Shown: positions 46,087-57,574 of the stretch, piece by piece
Layout of the letters: every line of letters starts with the position of its first letter
Position numbering within the stretch: the first letter of the stretch is position 1
Assembly: GCA_027943335.1 (NCBI GenBank)
Contig: BSBK01003252.1
Coordinates: forward strand, 846,001 to 910,000
Reading direction: 5' to 3'
DNA: 64,000 nt
From: Chamaecyparis obtusa
Taxonomy: Eukaryota; Streptophyta; Pinopsida; Cupressales; Cupressaceae
Notes under the pieces: model-generated
What the model saw: the letters and a program-made list of their open reading frames with translations, nothing else
Databases searched by the model: none
Told to the model about the DNA's origin: nothing
Made by a program: the position numbers and the translations under genes

Positions 46087-46740
46087 CTATGTTGTATGAG
46101 TTGTATCTATGTAGCATTTATATGATGATGTACTTGTTATTATTTTTCATTTATGAGATTGTGTACTTATGGTTGTTCTTTGTATATTTGTTAATTAAAA
46201 AGTAATTCTACATCATGGAACCCTTGGAATTTGTAATCGGAGATTGAGTTACATTTATGACTATGTATTGTCTTATGTTATATTACTTTGGCATTATTAC
46301 TCATTGTAGTTTTGTAAACTCTTAAAGGAAAAAATTATTATGTAAATATAGTACCATGTTTTAGGTTATATTCTCCTAGATTCCCTGATAGGGTGTTACA
46401 AACATCATTACTTATATGAGTATCTTGTGTATGTAATATACCTAAATCATCACTAGTTAATAAATGCAAGAACATGTCCCTTCATGTTTCCTTCATGCAT
46501 TTAGATTCAACTTTAGAATAATGACCTACTGCTAAATGATAAAATTTAGCATCACTCACCCCTATACAAGGATCAACATAATCTTTCTTAATAGAATCAG
46601 TGGATACATAAAAATGCATACATACATATCGTAATAATGTTTATACATAATTTATTGGTCCACCATGTACAAAATTAGATTTATAAGAATCATAAACAAC
46701 ACTATCACTTTCAACATTGGAACTTAATGATTATGGTCTA

Positions 46741-46877
46741 TGTTACAAGTAGTACTTGTCATTGCACCAAAAGATCGATTTGTTAATGCCTGATACAACC
46801 ACTAGACTTATAGAACATAGGAGGCTATTAAACCATGTCATGAATCCTGAAGGGAGACATTGGTGGTTAGTCCAACA
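46741..46877 (-). repeat. TRIM 3' LTR (137 bp)
   Basis: It aligns along its whole length with 46937-47073, with about 18 differences by eye. It lies next to the polypurine tract complement (TCCCCCCCTCAG context). Confidence 0.9.
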
Positions 46878-46921
46878 ATCCCCCCCTCAGCATCACCCGA
46901 GGGGATTTGAACCTATGACCA

Positions 46922-46934
46922 AGCTCTGATACCA
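46922..46934 (-). promoter_or_regulatory. TRIM primer-binding site (tRNA-Met)
   Basis: The plus strand GCTCTGATACCA is the perfect complement of TGGTATCAGAGC. Directly after it (in element direction) comes GGTTCAAATCCCCTCG, which resembles a tRNA T-arm. Confidence 0.95.
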
Positions 46935-46936
46935 CT

Positions 46937-47073
46937 TGTTACAAGTAGTAGTTACTATTGCACCAAAAGATCCACCTGTTAATGCTCGATACAACCACTA
47001 GAATTATAGAACACAGGAGGCTGTTAAACCATGTCATGAATCCTAAAGGGAGATGTTGGCAGTTAGTCCAATA
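46937..47073 (-). repeat. TRIM 5' LTR (137 bp)
   Basis: The outer end has CCAATA where the other copy has CCAACA, a single C-to-T change in the terminal dinucleotide. Confidence 0.9.
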
Positions 47074-48357
47074 GTCTACACTTTGCATAGCTCTAATATT
47101 CTATTGCCAATAGGTCTAATATTTGTTAACTAGTTAGTGAAAATGTCTCTTCATTCATCTTGTCACTTGTGCATTCTTTCCTCTCATCAAATTTAGCATC
47201 ATGAGAAGGTTTTAAACTATCACCAAATAACATATCTAGTGTATTAATTTTATCATCATGATAATTTTCATCGTGAACCAATGAAGCATCCCTTTAATCT
47301 AAAGTCACTTCTTCCTCAACATAAAATAGGTTTGATAACATATGAAAACAATGTCCAAACATATCTTGACAAGATATCATTTGATTTTGTTCTACATTCC
47401 ATCGTATAATGGATTTGAGAAAATCTAAAAACCATTTTTAGATTCACATACTTCTACATGTTGATCACAACACATATTTCCATTGTATTCAATACATTCC
47501 TCATGGGGAAATCCTTCATGAATTATATGGATAAAAATATCCTCACCTTTTTAGCCTCCTTTCAAGGGGATGGGTTGTTCTTGATCCAAAAATCCATCTT
47601 TACTTAAATTCGAAATGCTATGACTAGTTTCCCATGTCTTCTCTATGGGCCACACCATATGATTATCCTCTTCCCTTCCATCAATCATATCACTATTTTT
47701 GGCACTGGCTTATTTTATAATCACCTCCATTATTTGAATGAAAGTAATTGACTTCAAAGAGTCATGAGAATACACATAATTGGGATCATACATTTTCATG
47801 AACAAATCAGCACATACAAATTCATGAGGCCTTATATTTGAAGTTATTTGTATATAGACATCCAACATTCTATTAAAAAAAGTGAGTATAGATTCACCCT
47901 CATATCTTATCATATTGAAGAATGCATCCAAGGGAGATGCACAAAATTTTGATTTCATGATGTAATTTTGATTTATTTCTTGTGTATGTAGATGCTTACT
48001 ATTTTCTTTATGAAACTAATTTAGGAAAAGCATTTTGAAATGTCCCCATGATGAAATGTATTGTGAGAGAAAATTGTCAAACCACTCCTTGACATTATCT
48101 CTTAAAGACCTCACAAAAAGAGCCATCAACACATCTTCTTCATAAATCTAAGATTCAATAGTAAACTCAAAAAATATCTATGCATGCTTGGATGTTGGTT
48201 CATACTCCCTTCCATGGAACTTGAGTACATATTCTCTTAGTTTAAGTGGAACATGATTGGGATAATCTAGAATGTCACTAAAGTTTAGTGGCTCATTTTT
48301 ATAATTTATTTTTTCTATAGACATGTTTGATATTGATGTTGTGTATCATGCATTAAT

Positions 48358-49556
48358 TGTTGGAATGGAGAGATAAGGTACTGAGAGGGGAGGGGTGAAC
48401 CAGTTCCCTCAAAAACTTATAACTGATTATCCAATCTACAAATAGTAGTAACTAATCTATCCATTTGAATCCATTGTTTGCAACATTCATTCAAATGAAT
48501 TGTAAATGAAAAGTAAAAACTGCGGTGGGGATGACACCCACAAATTCTTCACTACTATAGATAGAAAATTATGTCGGTTAAGGCTAGAAGTTGTGATCAC
48601 TTTTGGTGATCTTACCCTATTAGGAGTAACAATAAGATCATCTAGATCTACCTTGTTAAAGGATTTAAACAACACTTCTTGAGTGTATACTCGGTTGGGA
48701 GATTTACAAAAGACTATCAAGTCTACTCTGTTAAGAGATTTTGCTAACTTTATTACAATGATTGGAGAATAGAATAAAGGATCTATAATTGAAAACTTAT
48801 ACGTGTTTGATTTAGATCTATGAAATATCAAATATATATCACCTTAATGTGTAGATATCTTTCCTCTGTACTGCTCGGTAGTCTTGACTAATTCTGAATA
48901 ATATGAATGCCTCTGAATATATTTCCACCTTGTCTGATAGCTGATGTCTTGAAGGTGACTACTTGCTTCAAGACCTCCTTCTTGTCCTTTGCATCTATCT
49001 TGTCAAAATGATATATATTACAAATATATAGCATCCTGATATGATTTCCATCACCGCTTAACCTTCATGACCTAATTAGGTTTACATCTTCTTAGGAAAA
49101 ACCCTAAGATCTACTGTGTAAGAAAATTAACCTAGATCAAACAATTACAATAAATGTTCCTCGATCTTGGTAAAACATTTTATGAAACCATGTAACCATT
49201 TACATAGATAATTGTGCCATAACTAATTACTATGACATTTCCTAGATTTCTTAGTAAACACTATCAATACTACTTGGTGAATACACTAGTGCTCGGTGTT
49301 CAGTCTTCTCGGTGTTTACTGACACTCGGTGCTTGGTATACTCTAATGCTTGGTAAAACTACTCTAGTGCCCAGTTGAACCTGTTTCAATTTAGCTCTCG
49401 GTACAACCTTATAAATACTTGGTATAAACGCTTGTTTGTCTAACTGACTAGCATAGTGTAGCATGTAGTTCTTCCATTTACTGACTAATCAACATAGATA
49501 ATCGACTAATCTACTTTGATACTAATGACAAGACTTAATTCTCAATAGAGATAACA
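48358..49556 (-). repeat. F2 3' LTR (1199 bp)
   Basis: On the plus strand it runs TGTTGGAATGGAGAGATAAG to ...CAATAGAGATAACA. It is the reverse complement of the family LTR at 7222-8524. It has iterated CTCGGT/TTGGTA units (about 49270-49440), hairpin GGTGGGGATGACACCCAC (48523-48540) and the G-rich motif near 48385-48400. Confidence 0.9.
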
Positions 49557-49786
49557 ATCTCCCCCTTTTGCATTAGTATAAAAATCTGTAATGTATATAG
49601 ATTGATATATCTTTAACTATCCTTTCTTCATATATACATAATAAAATTTTCATAACTCCACAAAATTTGCATAACTCCCCCTTAGTGCATGCTCCTGGTA
49701 TATGTAGTACACTTTAGCATATAACTATACAATTTTGAGATATATATACATTATGCTTTCCCCCTTTTGAGATTAATGCCAAAAAC
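49557..49786 (-). promoter_or_regulatory. F2 double polypurine tract
   Basis: The terminal tract complement ATCTCCCCCTTTTGCATTAG lies at 49557-49576. The internal one TTTCCCCCTTTTGAGATTAA lies at 49757-49776, followed by TGCCAAAAA. Confidence 0.75.
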
Positions 49787-49799
49787 TCAAAAAAATATG

Positions 49800-52700
49800 T
49801 ACTTATAGTTTATCAAATATGTGCTAGTGGGTTATCTTCAAAGAATCTAAGAGGTTCTCCCATTCCTCTTTTAAGTTGGTGAGAGCAATGTGCTCAAGAC
49901 CGAATTGTGCATGCATGTCAAAGATGTTCTCCAACATAGAAATGTCTGGTGTTGCAGCTAAAGCTTGCGCTTTGACAATATGCCTTTCAATAATCTTCAG
50001 GTGGGGAAGTAAATCATCCTAAATCTCTATGACTTGGTCACTTATTTGGTCTTGCTTCTTTCTCAAATATTCTCTTAACCACCAAAGTTCTTGAACTTTT
50101 AGTATATTCTTATTAAAAGCATTGGGCTCGGTTAAGGCTGCTTGTGCATTGGCTTGGATTTCGGTATCCAATTGTTTTATCTTCTCATTGATCTCAATAG
50201 TGAAACTTTCCATAGTGCAAAGCTTTACCAACATTTGAATAATAATATGAGTGATAGATTGAATGTTTTTAATCATCTCAAATAACTTTACCTTATTTAT
50301 TGCCACTTCCTAGCTAATTTTTTCTGCTAACTTATCTTGTATCTTGGATTCTACCATTTTCTTAATTCTCTTTTTTGCATCTGTATCTGGGGCATTTATT
50401 TCTTGAACTAGAGAATCAAATTGTTCCATTATCAGTGTATCTTCATTAATTTTTACCTCGGGTACAACCTATTGTAAGATGTCTCTGACATCTTTCAGTA
50501 TTTTCTTTCTCTTGCACTCTTTCCTTAGCTTCTCCTGAGCTACCTTCCTAGTACAAAGTTCCCCATACTTTCTTAATTCTTCAGGGTCTAGGGTCCTTGG
50601 GTCACATTCTAGTATCACAATAACTTCTTCTAAAGTGACCATCCCTTTACCATACTTTTTTTCTTCTTCTTCTTCTACTCTTATGGAGAATCTTTAACAA
50701 AAGATACAATGGCCTTTACCTCATCACAAGGCATTTGTTGCTTGGTGGACATATTAGCTTCCTTCTTCAACTCCTCAGTAACCTATGTGTCGGTTGATAT
50801 GGAGGGAGTGGCATATGTAGTGTTCATTGTGGTCTGGTAACCTTAGGCTCATTCATTTATGTAGGTGTACTAGTTCCTTGATCCCTTGATGTATTGGTAG
50901 GTTGCTCAGGGACTGAGCCTTCAGGTTTATCCTTAGAGATTATTTCAACTACTTCCATTAGAATAGGAAGTTCACCTGGTAGGTATGTTATTGCTGGCTT
51001 GGTGAGTCCACCTTCTTCTTGTGTTTTTTCTCTAGCAACTGTAACATCCTCATCATCAGCTCGGTCATCAGGATCACCATTTGTGATGTCCTTAATGAGT
51101 ACATCAAGTGCATTGTTGTCAATTATGTGGATCTCATCTTGATTCAGTGCACTTGTGTAAGATTTATTTTCTGGGTGCAAACTAATGTATCAGGTACCTC
51201 AGTATCTGATAGGTCAATTCTTTGTGTGGTTTCCAGATCTTCATCATCATTGTGTATTCCCTTCCATTTTCTCTTTGATTTCTTCTTGGGAATTATGGCT
51301 AATGCCATCTTTTCAGCTTCCTCTCAAGCTTCTATTATTGATGTCCAAATGAGTTTACTATTCTCATCTATGTCTGCCAAATTTTCATCAAGTATCTGCA
51401 GTGCCCGGTTCTTTACTCTAAATATTTTGTAATATTTTCTTATGTATTCTTTAATTTCAGGAACTATCAAATGAGGTATTTCCAATACTAGGGATTGTTC
51501 CCTCATTATTTTCTCAACATCCAAGGCATAGGACCACTTTCATGAAATTATTTCCTCTAGAGCCTTGGGCAATTATTTGGAAAATTCTATTGGGACTCAT
51601 TTAAATTTGATCATCATTTGGATGATTTCCTCTTCAAGTTTATTCTGATCCTCAGTTGACAGGTGCTCAAACTGACTAATTTCAGGATCACTAAGTCCAT
51701 CATTTTCTATTATTTCTTCTGCTACCTCATCAATTGACCAACTTTTGTTGCTAACAACTTTGAATTAATTATTATCATCTTCTTCATCATCTAAGTCTTC
51801 TTTTCCTCTAATTAACTTTCTTCTTTTCTTGGGGGCCTCAGTAGATTGTTTATTACCTCTTTTTGTGTATGTTTTGGTCGCTGTAGCTGCCTTTGGTCTA
51901 GTTATTTTCAAAAATCCTTTCTTCAGTGGTGATGATGCTATAGTTTTTGAATGTGTCTATGCCCTTTTCTGCACTTCTGATTATTTTTTCTCTAGAGTTG
52001 GTGAAGGGGAAAGTGGTGTGGATTCTTCATTATTGTCAGATTCGGTTTCTTCATTGTCATGGGGCTTGTCAGTAGGAAGTAACTAACCTTCTATTGCATC
52101 TTCAACCGATATACTTTCAAATGATCCATCATCATCTCCAAACTTCTCTACAAGATTTTTAATCATTTTCTTAGATTTTTTTGTTATCTTACCGATAACC
52201 AGGCCTATTTTAATTCTTGTCTCAAGGCCTCTTCATAGGTTCCAAACCTCTATACATTCACATCCTTGGGAGTAGCCAATAAATCCTTAATTGATTTAGA
52301 GGAAAAATCAATATCTATCTTATATTCCATGGGATCTAACCATTTATTCCTAGGCTCCACAACCTTTATCAATGTGTGGTTGGTGTCAACAAGAAAACAT
52401 ATCTCATACTCATTCTTCCACTAGTTGACTAGGAATTCTACTCTAAGAATTCATTGTACTCTTGAATTTTTCAAAGTAATTGTCTAAAACATTATTAAGA
52501 TTATTTACCAAGCCCTTAGTTAAATCTGAAATTTGTGAAATCAAAGGCTTATCGGTTGACCACTCTATATTATCGACAGAAGGGAAAAATTGTTGCACAT
52601 AAAAGAATATGCAAACTAGTAGGGTTCTAAACTTACATGTGTTAGACTTCACTGACCGGATTGTCTTCATGTTCTCTTCAAATTTCTTTAATAGAAGTTC

Positions 52701-53387
52701 AAAAAGGTCCAAATGATAACCTTTCTTGACCATTCAGTATATAATGTCAATGGCTCAACAAGGCACACTATTCAGCCTGCTCGACTGATAAATTTTGTAG
52801 CTAATGACATGTGCTACAAATTTAACCTCTAAGTCCTTGATTATGTTAATTTTCAATGCGCAGCCATCCCACTCAGCTCCGGTGTTCTTTTCAATTTCTT
52901 CCATAGGTACAATGCAAACTAATTTCACCTTTCCTATGGTGGGATACCTGGTAACATCACGAATCATCTTCTTTGTTATTTTCACCAGCCCATCCAACCA
53001 CAACTTTCCATCGTGAAACCTACTAAGAATAACCCTAATCCATTCACTCTTAAATTCCCTTAGAAAACTTAGGGCATTCACCAAACCAATAACCTCTAAC
53101 TATTTGTGTTCAAGTTTCAGCTTTCCATCTTCTTCACATAGCTTTTGATAAGCTACATACAATTCAAAATCTCCAATTTCACCTATTTTGTAGTGAATAT
53201 AAGATCTGACATCCTCGACCAACAGAACCCTAGGTGGTATGCTTGAGAAAACACCCACTTGATCAATTTTTTATGCAGCTTCAGGATGAAGTTTGTATCA
53301 AGGTTCATTACAAGTTGCATACACTATAAGGTTCACTTCCTCCTCCTCTGCAAACTTAGGTGTGTTTACTTTTGATGCGGATGCCAT
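49800..53387 (-). pseudogene. F2 ORF2 (unknown function), near full length
   Basis: The start is the ATG at 53387 (MASASKVNTPKFAEEEEV). Modules in order: VLLVEDVRSYIHYKIGEIGD (near 53230-53170); WIRVILSRFHDGKLWLDGLV with ITKKMIRDVTRYP (about 53040-52935); VAHVISYKIYQSSRLNS; a segment rich in Phe and Lys to 52440; a poorly preserved middle; EQSLVLEIPHLIVPEIKEYI (about 51500), the homologue of F1 81-263; an acidic linker (51180-50860); the PKELRKYGEL-like module near 50590-50550; and a C-terminal coiled coil. Stops and frameshifts occur throughout. The original would be about 1,190 residues. It gives the fullest view of the F-type ORF2. Confidence 0.7.
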
Positions 53388-53584
53388 TTTTGTGAAATAG
53401 GGTTTTGGAAAATACTAGTATGAAATAACTCAGTAGTAACAGTACTTATGCGAAAATGTCAATGAGATCACTTAGAAGATTTTGAAATAGCTCTTTAAAT
53501 ACACTGAAACTCTATTGCTTGAAATCTCTTTGGAGGCTCTTTGCTCTTCGAAGTCGCAAGTGAAAAATGAACTAAGCTCATTGT

Positions 53585-53593
53585 CTATTTATA
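53585..53593 (-). promoter_or_regulatory. TATA-like box upstream of F2 ORF2
   Basis: The minus strand reads GGTTATAAATAGACAATGAG, a good plant TATA consensus, 206 bp before the ORF2 ATG and 40 bp from the point where array I is inserted. The leader after it contains TTCATTTTTCAC. Function is inferred from sequence only. Confidence 0.45.
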
Positions 53594-53633
53594 ACCTTTT
53601 TAAAATTCCCGCTTAAAAATTTTACATTAAATA

Positions 53634-55150
53634 TGTTTGAATAACTAAGAGGGGGATGAATCAATTAGATCACTTATCCTATAGTCCCAAATACAAATAT
53701 GTAACACTTAAAAAGATTTCAAAAAATTATGCAGCTCGGTAACATAAACTATTAAACTATCTGTGCCTTTTATCGATTAGCAGTTAACTAACTCACTATG
53801 ATTACCGACTAAATCAAATATGTAGTATGTAAAGTATGACAATAAAACAATCATCATAGAAACACATAACACAATGATTTAATGTGGAAAACCTACTAAG
53901 GAAAAAACCACCTGGGACTGGTAACCCAAAATAATTTTCACTCTTCTGAAGTGAGCTCGGTGAAGAGCCAACCCTGTTAAAGGTTACAAATACACTGTTA
54001 GGTGTGACCTTGTTAGAGGATTTAAGACTAACAATTATCTTTCAACCAACATTCACTATAGGGTCAATTAGATAATAATGTACATTCCTTGAATGACATA
54101 GGGGCATAACATAAGAAGGTTAAGTCCACTCGGTTAGGAGATTTTTTGTATCAATGGGTAAACTAAAATAGTAGTTGATCTTATTACAATACAACTCAAT
54201 TTGTAGATGTTTAGATCTATATAAGCCCATACAAATCCTCTGATCAATATATCAATTCACTTCCTCAACTTACTTTCACTGGGTAATAGATCTCTGATGC
54301 TCGGTACTATTTTGTAGTTCGGTTCTTCTTCAACCAGTCTGGTCAGCCATGCATGAAACTATGTTCATGTGAAATCTCTACAATCTTCCTTCTTTTAGCA
54401 TCTTTCAATATAGAAACTCATATCTCTTATATAGACAGATAAACCATTTTCATATCAACCATCAGATTTTGCCTCTTAATCATCTTTGTTGATTTTTCCT
54501 CTTAAAATCCTTCATTGATTTTGCCTCTTAAACTTTCCTTAGCAGTTTTGTTAGAAACATGTTTCAATTCCATCCTTTAGATCTTTGAATTTTTTTAGTC
54601 ATGGATCTCATAACAAACTTTATCCTTAATCTCAAAATCATAACAATTTCTAGCTCATCATTTTCTATCGGCTAAACTAAAGCAATTAATACTTTGATCC
54701 ATACTTGGTTAACAAAGAAATGTGTCAGTGAACACAAGCTTGGTTAATACTGTCACTCAGTATACACTACACTGGCTCGGTGCACACTGAAGTCTACATT
54801 TACCGACCACATTGCCTTGTACAATTTTTCTTCCTCCTTCATCATAGATTAAGGCAACATAATCAAGTGAACAATATGAAATCATAGACTCATCAATAAG
54901 GTACCCAAAGTATTCCTTATCCTCATCTATCATATCCATCTTTCTCCATGTAGATATTTCAGTTCTTCATCTTTTATCTCCTTTTCCAGATGTTTAGATG
55001 TGTGTCACTAATGTGATAAGTACTATAAAAAACTAGTTGACATCAATGACAACATAATGATTGATTTAATTATCTTACATAACATTTCAGTACCTTGGTG
55101 ATCTCTAATCATTGATCTTCAAGTCATTTAGGTATTCAATTAGTTGTAGT
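53634..55150 (-). repeat. I1 3' LTR
   Basis: It starts TGTTTGAATAACTAAGAGGG on the plus strand. Its outer-sequence match to the middle LTR continues to 55150, where 12 bp containing the LTR start and part of the polypurine tract (TCATCAATATCT in the other copy) are deleted. Several CTCGGT hexamers are present. Confidence 0.9.
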
Positions 55151-55800
55151 CCCTTTGGCATTAATGGAAACACAAGCAATATGAAATATGCCATGCACAT
55201 ACCAAAAATGTATTCCACAAATATGTAAGTAAATGTTGTATCTCGGTAAGCTCTCCCTAGCTTGATATTAGATATGTTTAATCACTACATTACATAATAG
55301 CATTACAAGTGCAAACTCTCCTTTGCAGATTTGATCTTTTCAGCTCTCATATTCCTTCTATTCTCAGCAACAAATCTTCAAATCTCTCCCTGAATTTCTA
55401 AGATTATCTTTGTTTTGTCTCTCATATTGTTTATCTCTCCCTTTGACAACAATGCCAAATAAAAACATAAAACATACAGCTCTATAATAGCCAAGTAACT
55501 CTCTATTGTTTAGTGCAGACAATGTATATCTGTATACTGATATGCAAATTCTTTGTTCTAGCTCCTGAAATCTTTCACAAATTTATACATTATTCAAAGT
55601 GTGAGCTATGTTGCATCAACATGAATGATCTTCTGATAAGAATAGGCTGATGTAACCTCTAGATCACATTAGTGACCGGTAGATAGGGGATAGACCCCAA
55701 GTCTAGTCCTCAAGTATTCAAAAGTATCCTTCGGTAGAGGATTAATAAAAATATCAGCAAGTTGCTCCTTTGATGTAGCATATTCTAGTTTGACTTGCTT
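55151..55800 (-). other. I1 3' untranslated region with duplicated polypurine tract
   Basis: No gene is seen. The damaged terminal tract complement (CCCTTTGGCATTAATGG) begins at 55151. A second block, CTCTCCCTTTGACAACAATG, lies at 55434-55453. The I2 copy of this region is 61457-62073. Confidence 0.7.
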
Positions 55801-57571
55801 CTATTGTACTTGTTCTCTTAAGTAGTGATACTTAATAGAAATATGCTTTGTCTTTGAATGCATTACAATATTCATAGAAATATTTATTGCACTAGTGTTG
55901 TCACAATATATAATCACTGGCTCAGTGATTACCTCATTCATGCCTTCCAACACTTGTTGGATATAAGCAATGTTTGAACAGTTTGTAGCAGCAACAACAT
56001 ATTTTGCTTTAGTAGTAGACTGAGAAATACAAGGTTGTTTCTTACTTTTCCATGTTACAAGTATTTCACCAAAGAAAAATGCTCCTTCGGTTGTGCTCTT
56101 TCTATCATCTATATTTCCAGCCCAATCTACATCGATGTAAACTCTTAGTACAAATTTTCCTTCCTTAGGATACCATAAACCATATTCCTCTATTTTATTC
56201 AAGTATCTCAAGATTCTTTTCACTGCAACCATATGTGAATCCTTTGGATTGGTAGAAAATCTAGCAATAATCCCCACTACATGTGCAATATCAGGCCTAC
56301 TATGTACTACATACATCAATTTACCAATCATAGATCAGTACAATGTCTGATTTACCTATGTAGATACATCATCTTTTGTTAATTTTTATCCTGTGACCAT
56401 TGGTGTTTCTACTGGTTTAGCATCTTCCATGCCAAATGTTATCAGTACTTCCTTTATGTACTTTGATTGTGTGATGAAAATTCCATCATTCTGTTGAATA
56501 ACCTGCAAGCCTAGAAAGAATTTAATCTCTCCAAACATTGGCATTTCAACTTCCTTTCTCATCTCATTAGAAAATGATTTACAAATATGATCTTTTCCTC
56601 CAAAAATTATATCATCCACAAATATTTTAGCAATCAAAATAGTATCATCAGATCCTCCTTTCATGTACAAATTGTTGTTTTCACTAGTTCTTACAAAACC
56701 AATACTTAAAAGATAAGTATGTAACCTTTCATACCATGCTCTTGGTACTTGTGTTAAACCATATAAATATCTGTGTAGTCTATATACCATGTCTTTCTGA
56801 TTTGGATCAACAAATCCTTCTAGTTCTTCTATGTAGACCTCCTCTTCTAGTATTCCCTTCAGAAAAGAAGACTTAACATCCATTTGATAGACTTTAAATT
56901 TCTTATGTGCAGCATATGCAAGTAACATGCACACTCTTTCTAGTCTAGCAATAGGTGCAAAGGTTTCACCATAATTAATACCTTCTTGTGTATATCCCTT
57001 GAAAACAAGTCTAGCTTTATTTCTTGTAACCTCTCCATTTTCATTTAGCTTATTCCTAAAAATCCATTTAGTACTGATAGAATTTTTATCTTTTAGTCTA
57101 GGTACTCAAGTCCATGTCTTTTTTTTCTCAATTTTTTCTCTCTTCATTCATATAATTGATACATTCATCATTCTCAAGTGCAATCTTAACATTCTTTGGT
57201 TCAAACTCACAAACTAAGCATACATGTTGTCTTAACTTACTTCTTGTCAGTATCCCAACTTGCTTATCTCCAATGATTTGGTTCTCAGGATGATATGTTC
57301 TGAAAAATCTTGCTAGCACTTGATCTCTTCTTTGTTCTACATTTTGTTCAGGTTCATTTCCTTGCTCAGAAGCTTCTTCATGTTCCTTGGTTTCCCTTTT
57401 TTGTTCCTTAGTGTTATTTTCCTGATGCTTAGTTGACTCAGTCTGTGGCTTTGATAGGTATTCTGGATGTTCAACATAAGCAAATCTACCATAGTCTTTT
57501 GACTCCTTATTTCTTTCTTCATCATTTTTATCAGCAAATTCATCAAATCTGACATTAGCACTTTCAATCAT
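55801..57571 (-). pseudogene. pol: I1 reverse transcriptase - RNase H (copia)
   Basis: The RT begins in the acidic hinge near 57571 (KQVGILTRSKLRQHVCLVC) and continues 56934-56386 with QMDVKSSFLKGILEEEVYIE, YGLTQVPRAWYERLHTYL and the active-site FVDDIIFGG. RNase H follows in 56331-55801 with MIGKLMYVVHSRPDIAH, DVDWAGNIDDRKST, EGAFFFGE and IYCDNTSAINIS, ending KTKHISIKYHYLREQVQ. Breaks lie near 57120, 56935-57000 and 56332-56385. Compared with I2, the sequence is more damaged. Confidence 0.9.
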
Positions 57572-57574
57572 CTT

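Larger units (their letters stand above)
11985..46400 (+). mobile_element. Element D: non-coding LTR element, right LTR split by E and C
   Basis: A repeat of about 695 bp occurs at 11985-12679 and again in three pieces, 16198-16428, 24547-24701 and 46087-46400, which add up to 700 bp. Both copies start TGAGATAGAGA and end ...GTTACA. The left copy is followed by CTTGGCATCACAACCC, which matches TGGTATCAGAGCC at 10 of 13 positions and may be a decayed tRNA-Met primer site. The internal region (12680-16197) has no gag or pol. No good polypurine tract is visible before 16198, so the orientation is tentative. The hexamer CATCAT lies directly left of the element and 2 bp beyond its right end, a possible target duplication. 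Confidence 0.65.
16198..46400 (+). repeat. D LTR, right copy, in three pieces
   Basis: The pieces are 16198-16428, 24547-24701 and 46087-46400, in the same order as in the left copy. The gaps are filled by elements E and C. The piece junctions lie exactly at the LTR ends of E and C. Confidence 0.8.
46741..47073 (-). mobile_element. TRIM: complete 333-bp miniature LTR retrotransposon
   Basis: Two 137-bp LTRs (46741-46877 and 46937-47073) start TGTTACAAGTAG on the plus strand; the left one ends GTCCAACA, the right one GTCCAATA. The 59-bp interior has, on the minus strand, a primer site TGGTATCAGAGC next to the right LTR and a polypurine tract CTGAGGGGGGAT next to the left LTR. GTCTA flanks both sides (46736-46740 and 47074-47078). 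There is no room for coding sequence. It moved using enzymes from other elements. Confidence 0.95.
46401..48324 (-). pseudogene. gag: Element K: Ty3/gypsy-like gag remnant, split by a TRIM
   Basis: The likely start is the ATG at 48324 (MSIEKINYKNEPLNFSDI), 34 bp from the F2 LTR. The 48240-48030 part has a Retrotrans_gag-like core: LKFHGREYEPTSKHA, then EDVLMALFVRSLRDNVKEWF and SWGHFKML. The segment 47958-47710 (MKSKFCASPLDAFFNMIRYE to MEVIIK) continues it. Further left the frame decays. The match is to the gypsy type of Gag and differs from the copia Gag of G and I. Stops are frequent. 47074-47700 holds only decayed gag tail, and 46401-46740 shows nothing I can name. Confidence 0.6.
48358..53633 (-). 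mobile_element. Element F2: pol-less LTR retrotransposon, 5' part displaced beyond the window
   Basis: The 3' LTR (48358-49556) and ORF2 (to 53387) are of the same family as F1 but inverted. At 53633 the sequence is cut by the LTR of the copia array I, in the ORF2 leader. The gag, primer site and 5' LTR would therefore lie right of the array, beyond 64000. No pol sequence is present. Confidence 0.8.

Noticed and set aside
46893..46915. A real tRNA gene from the T-arm-like sequence
   Set aside because: No acceptor stem, D-arm or anticodon arm can be found around it. Only the T-arm-like block is present, so it is kept as a motif in the TRIM interior.
46741..47078. Repeated blocks as a possible CRISPR-like or tandem repeat
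   Set aside because: Only two copies, each with LTR ends, a primer site and a polypurine tract between them, and a 5-bp target duplication. A TRIM explains everything.
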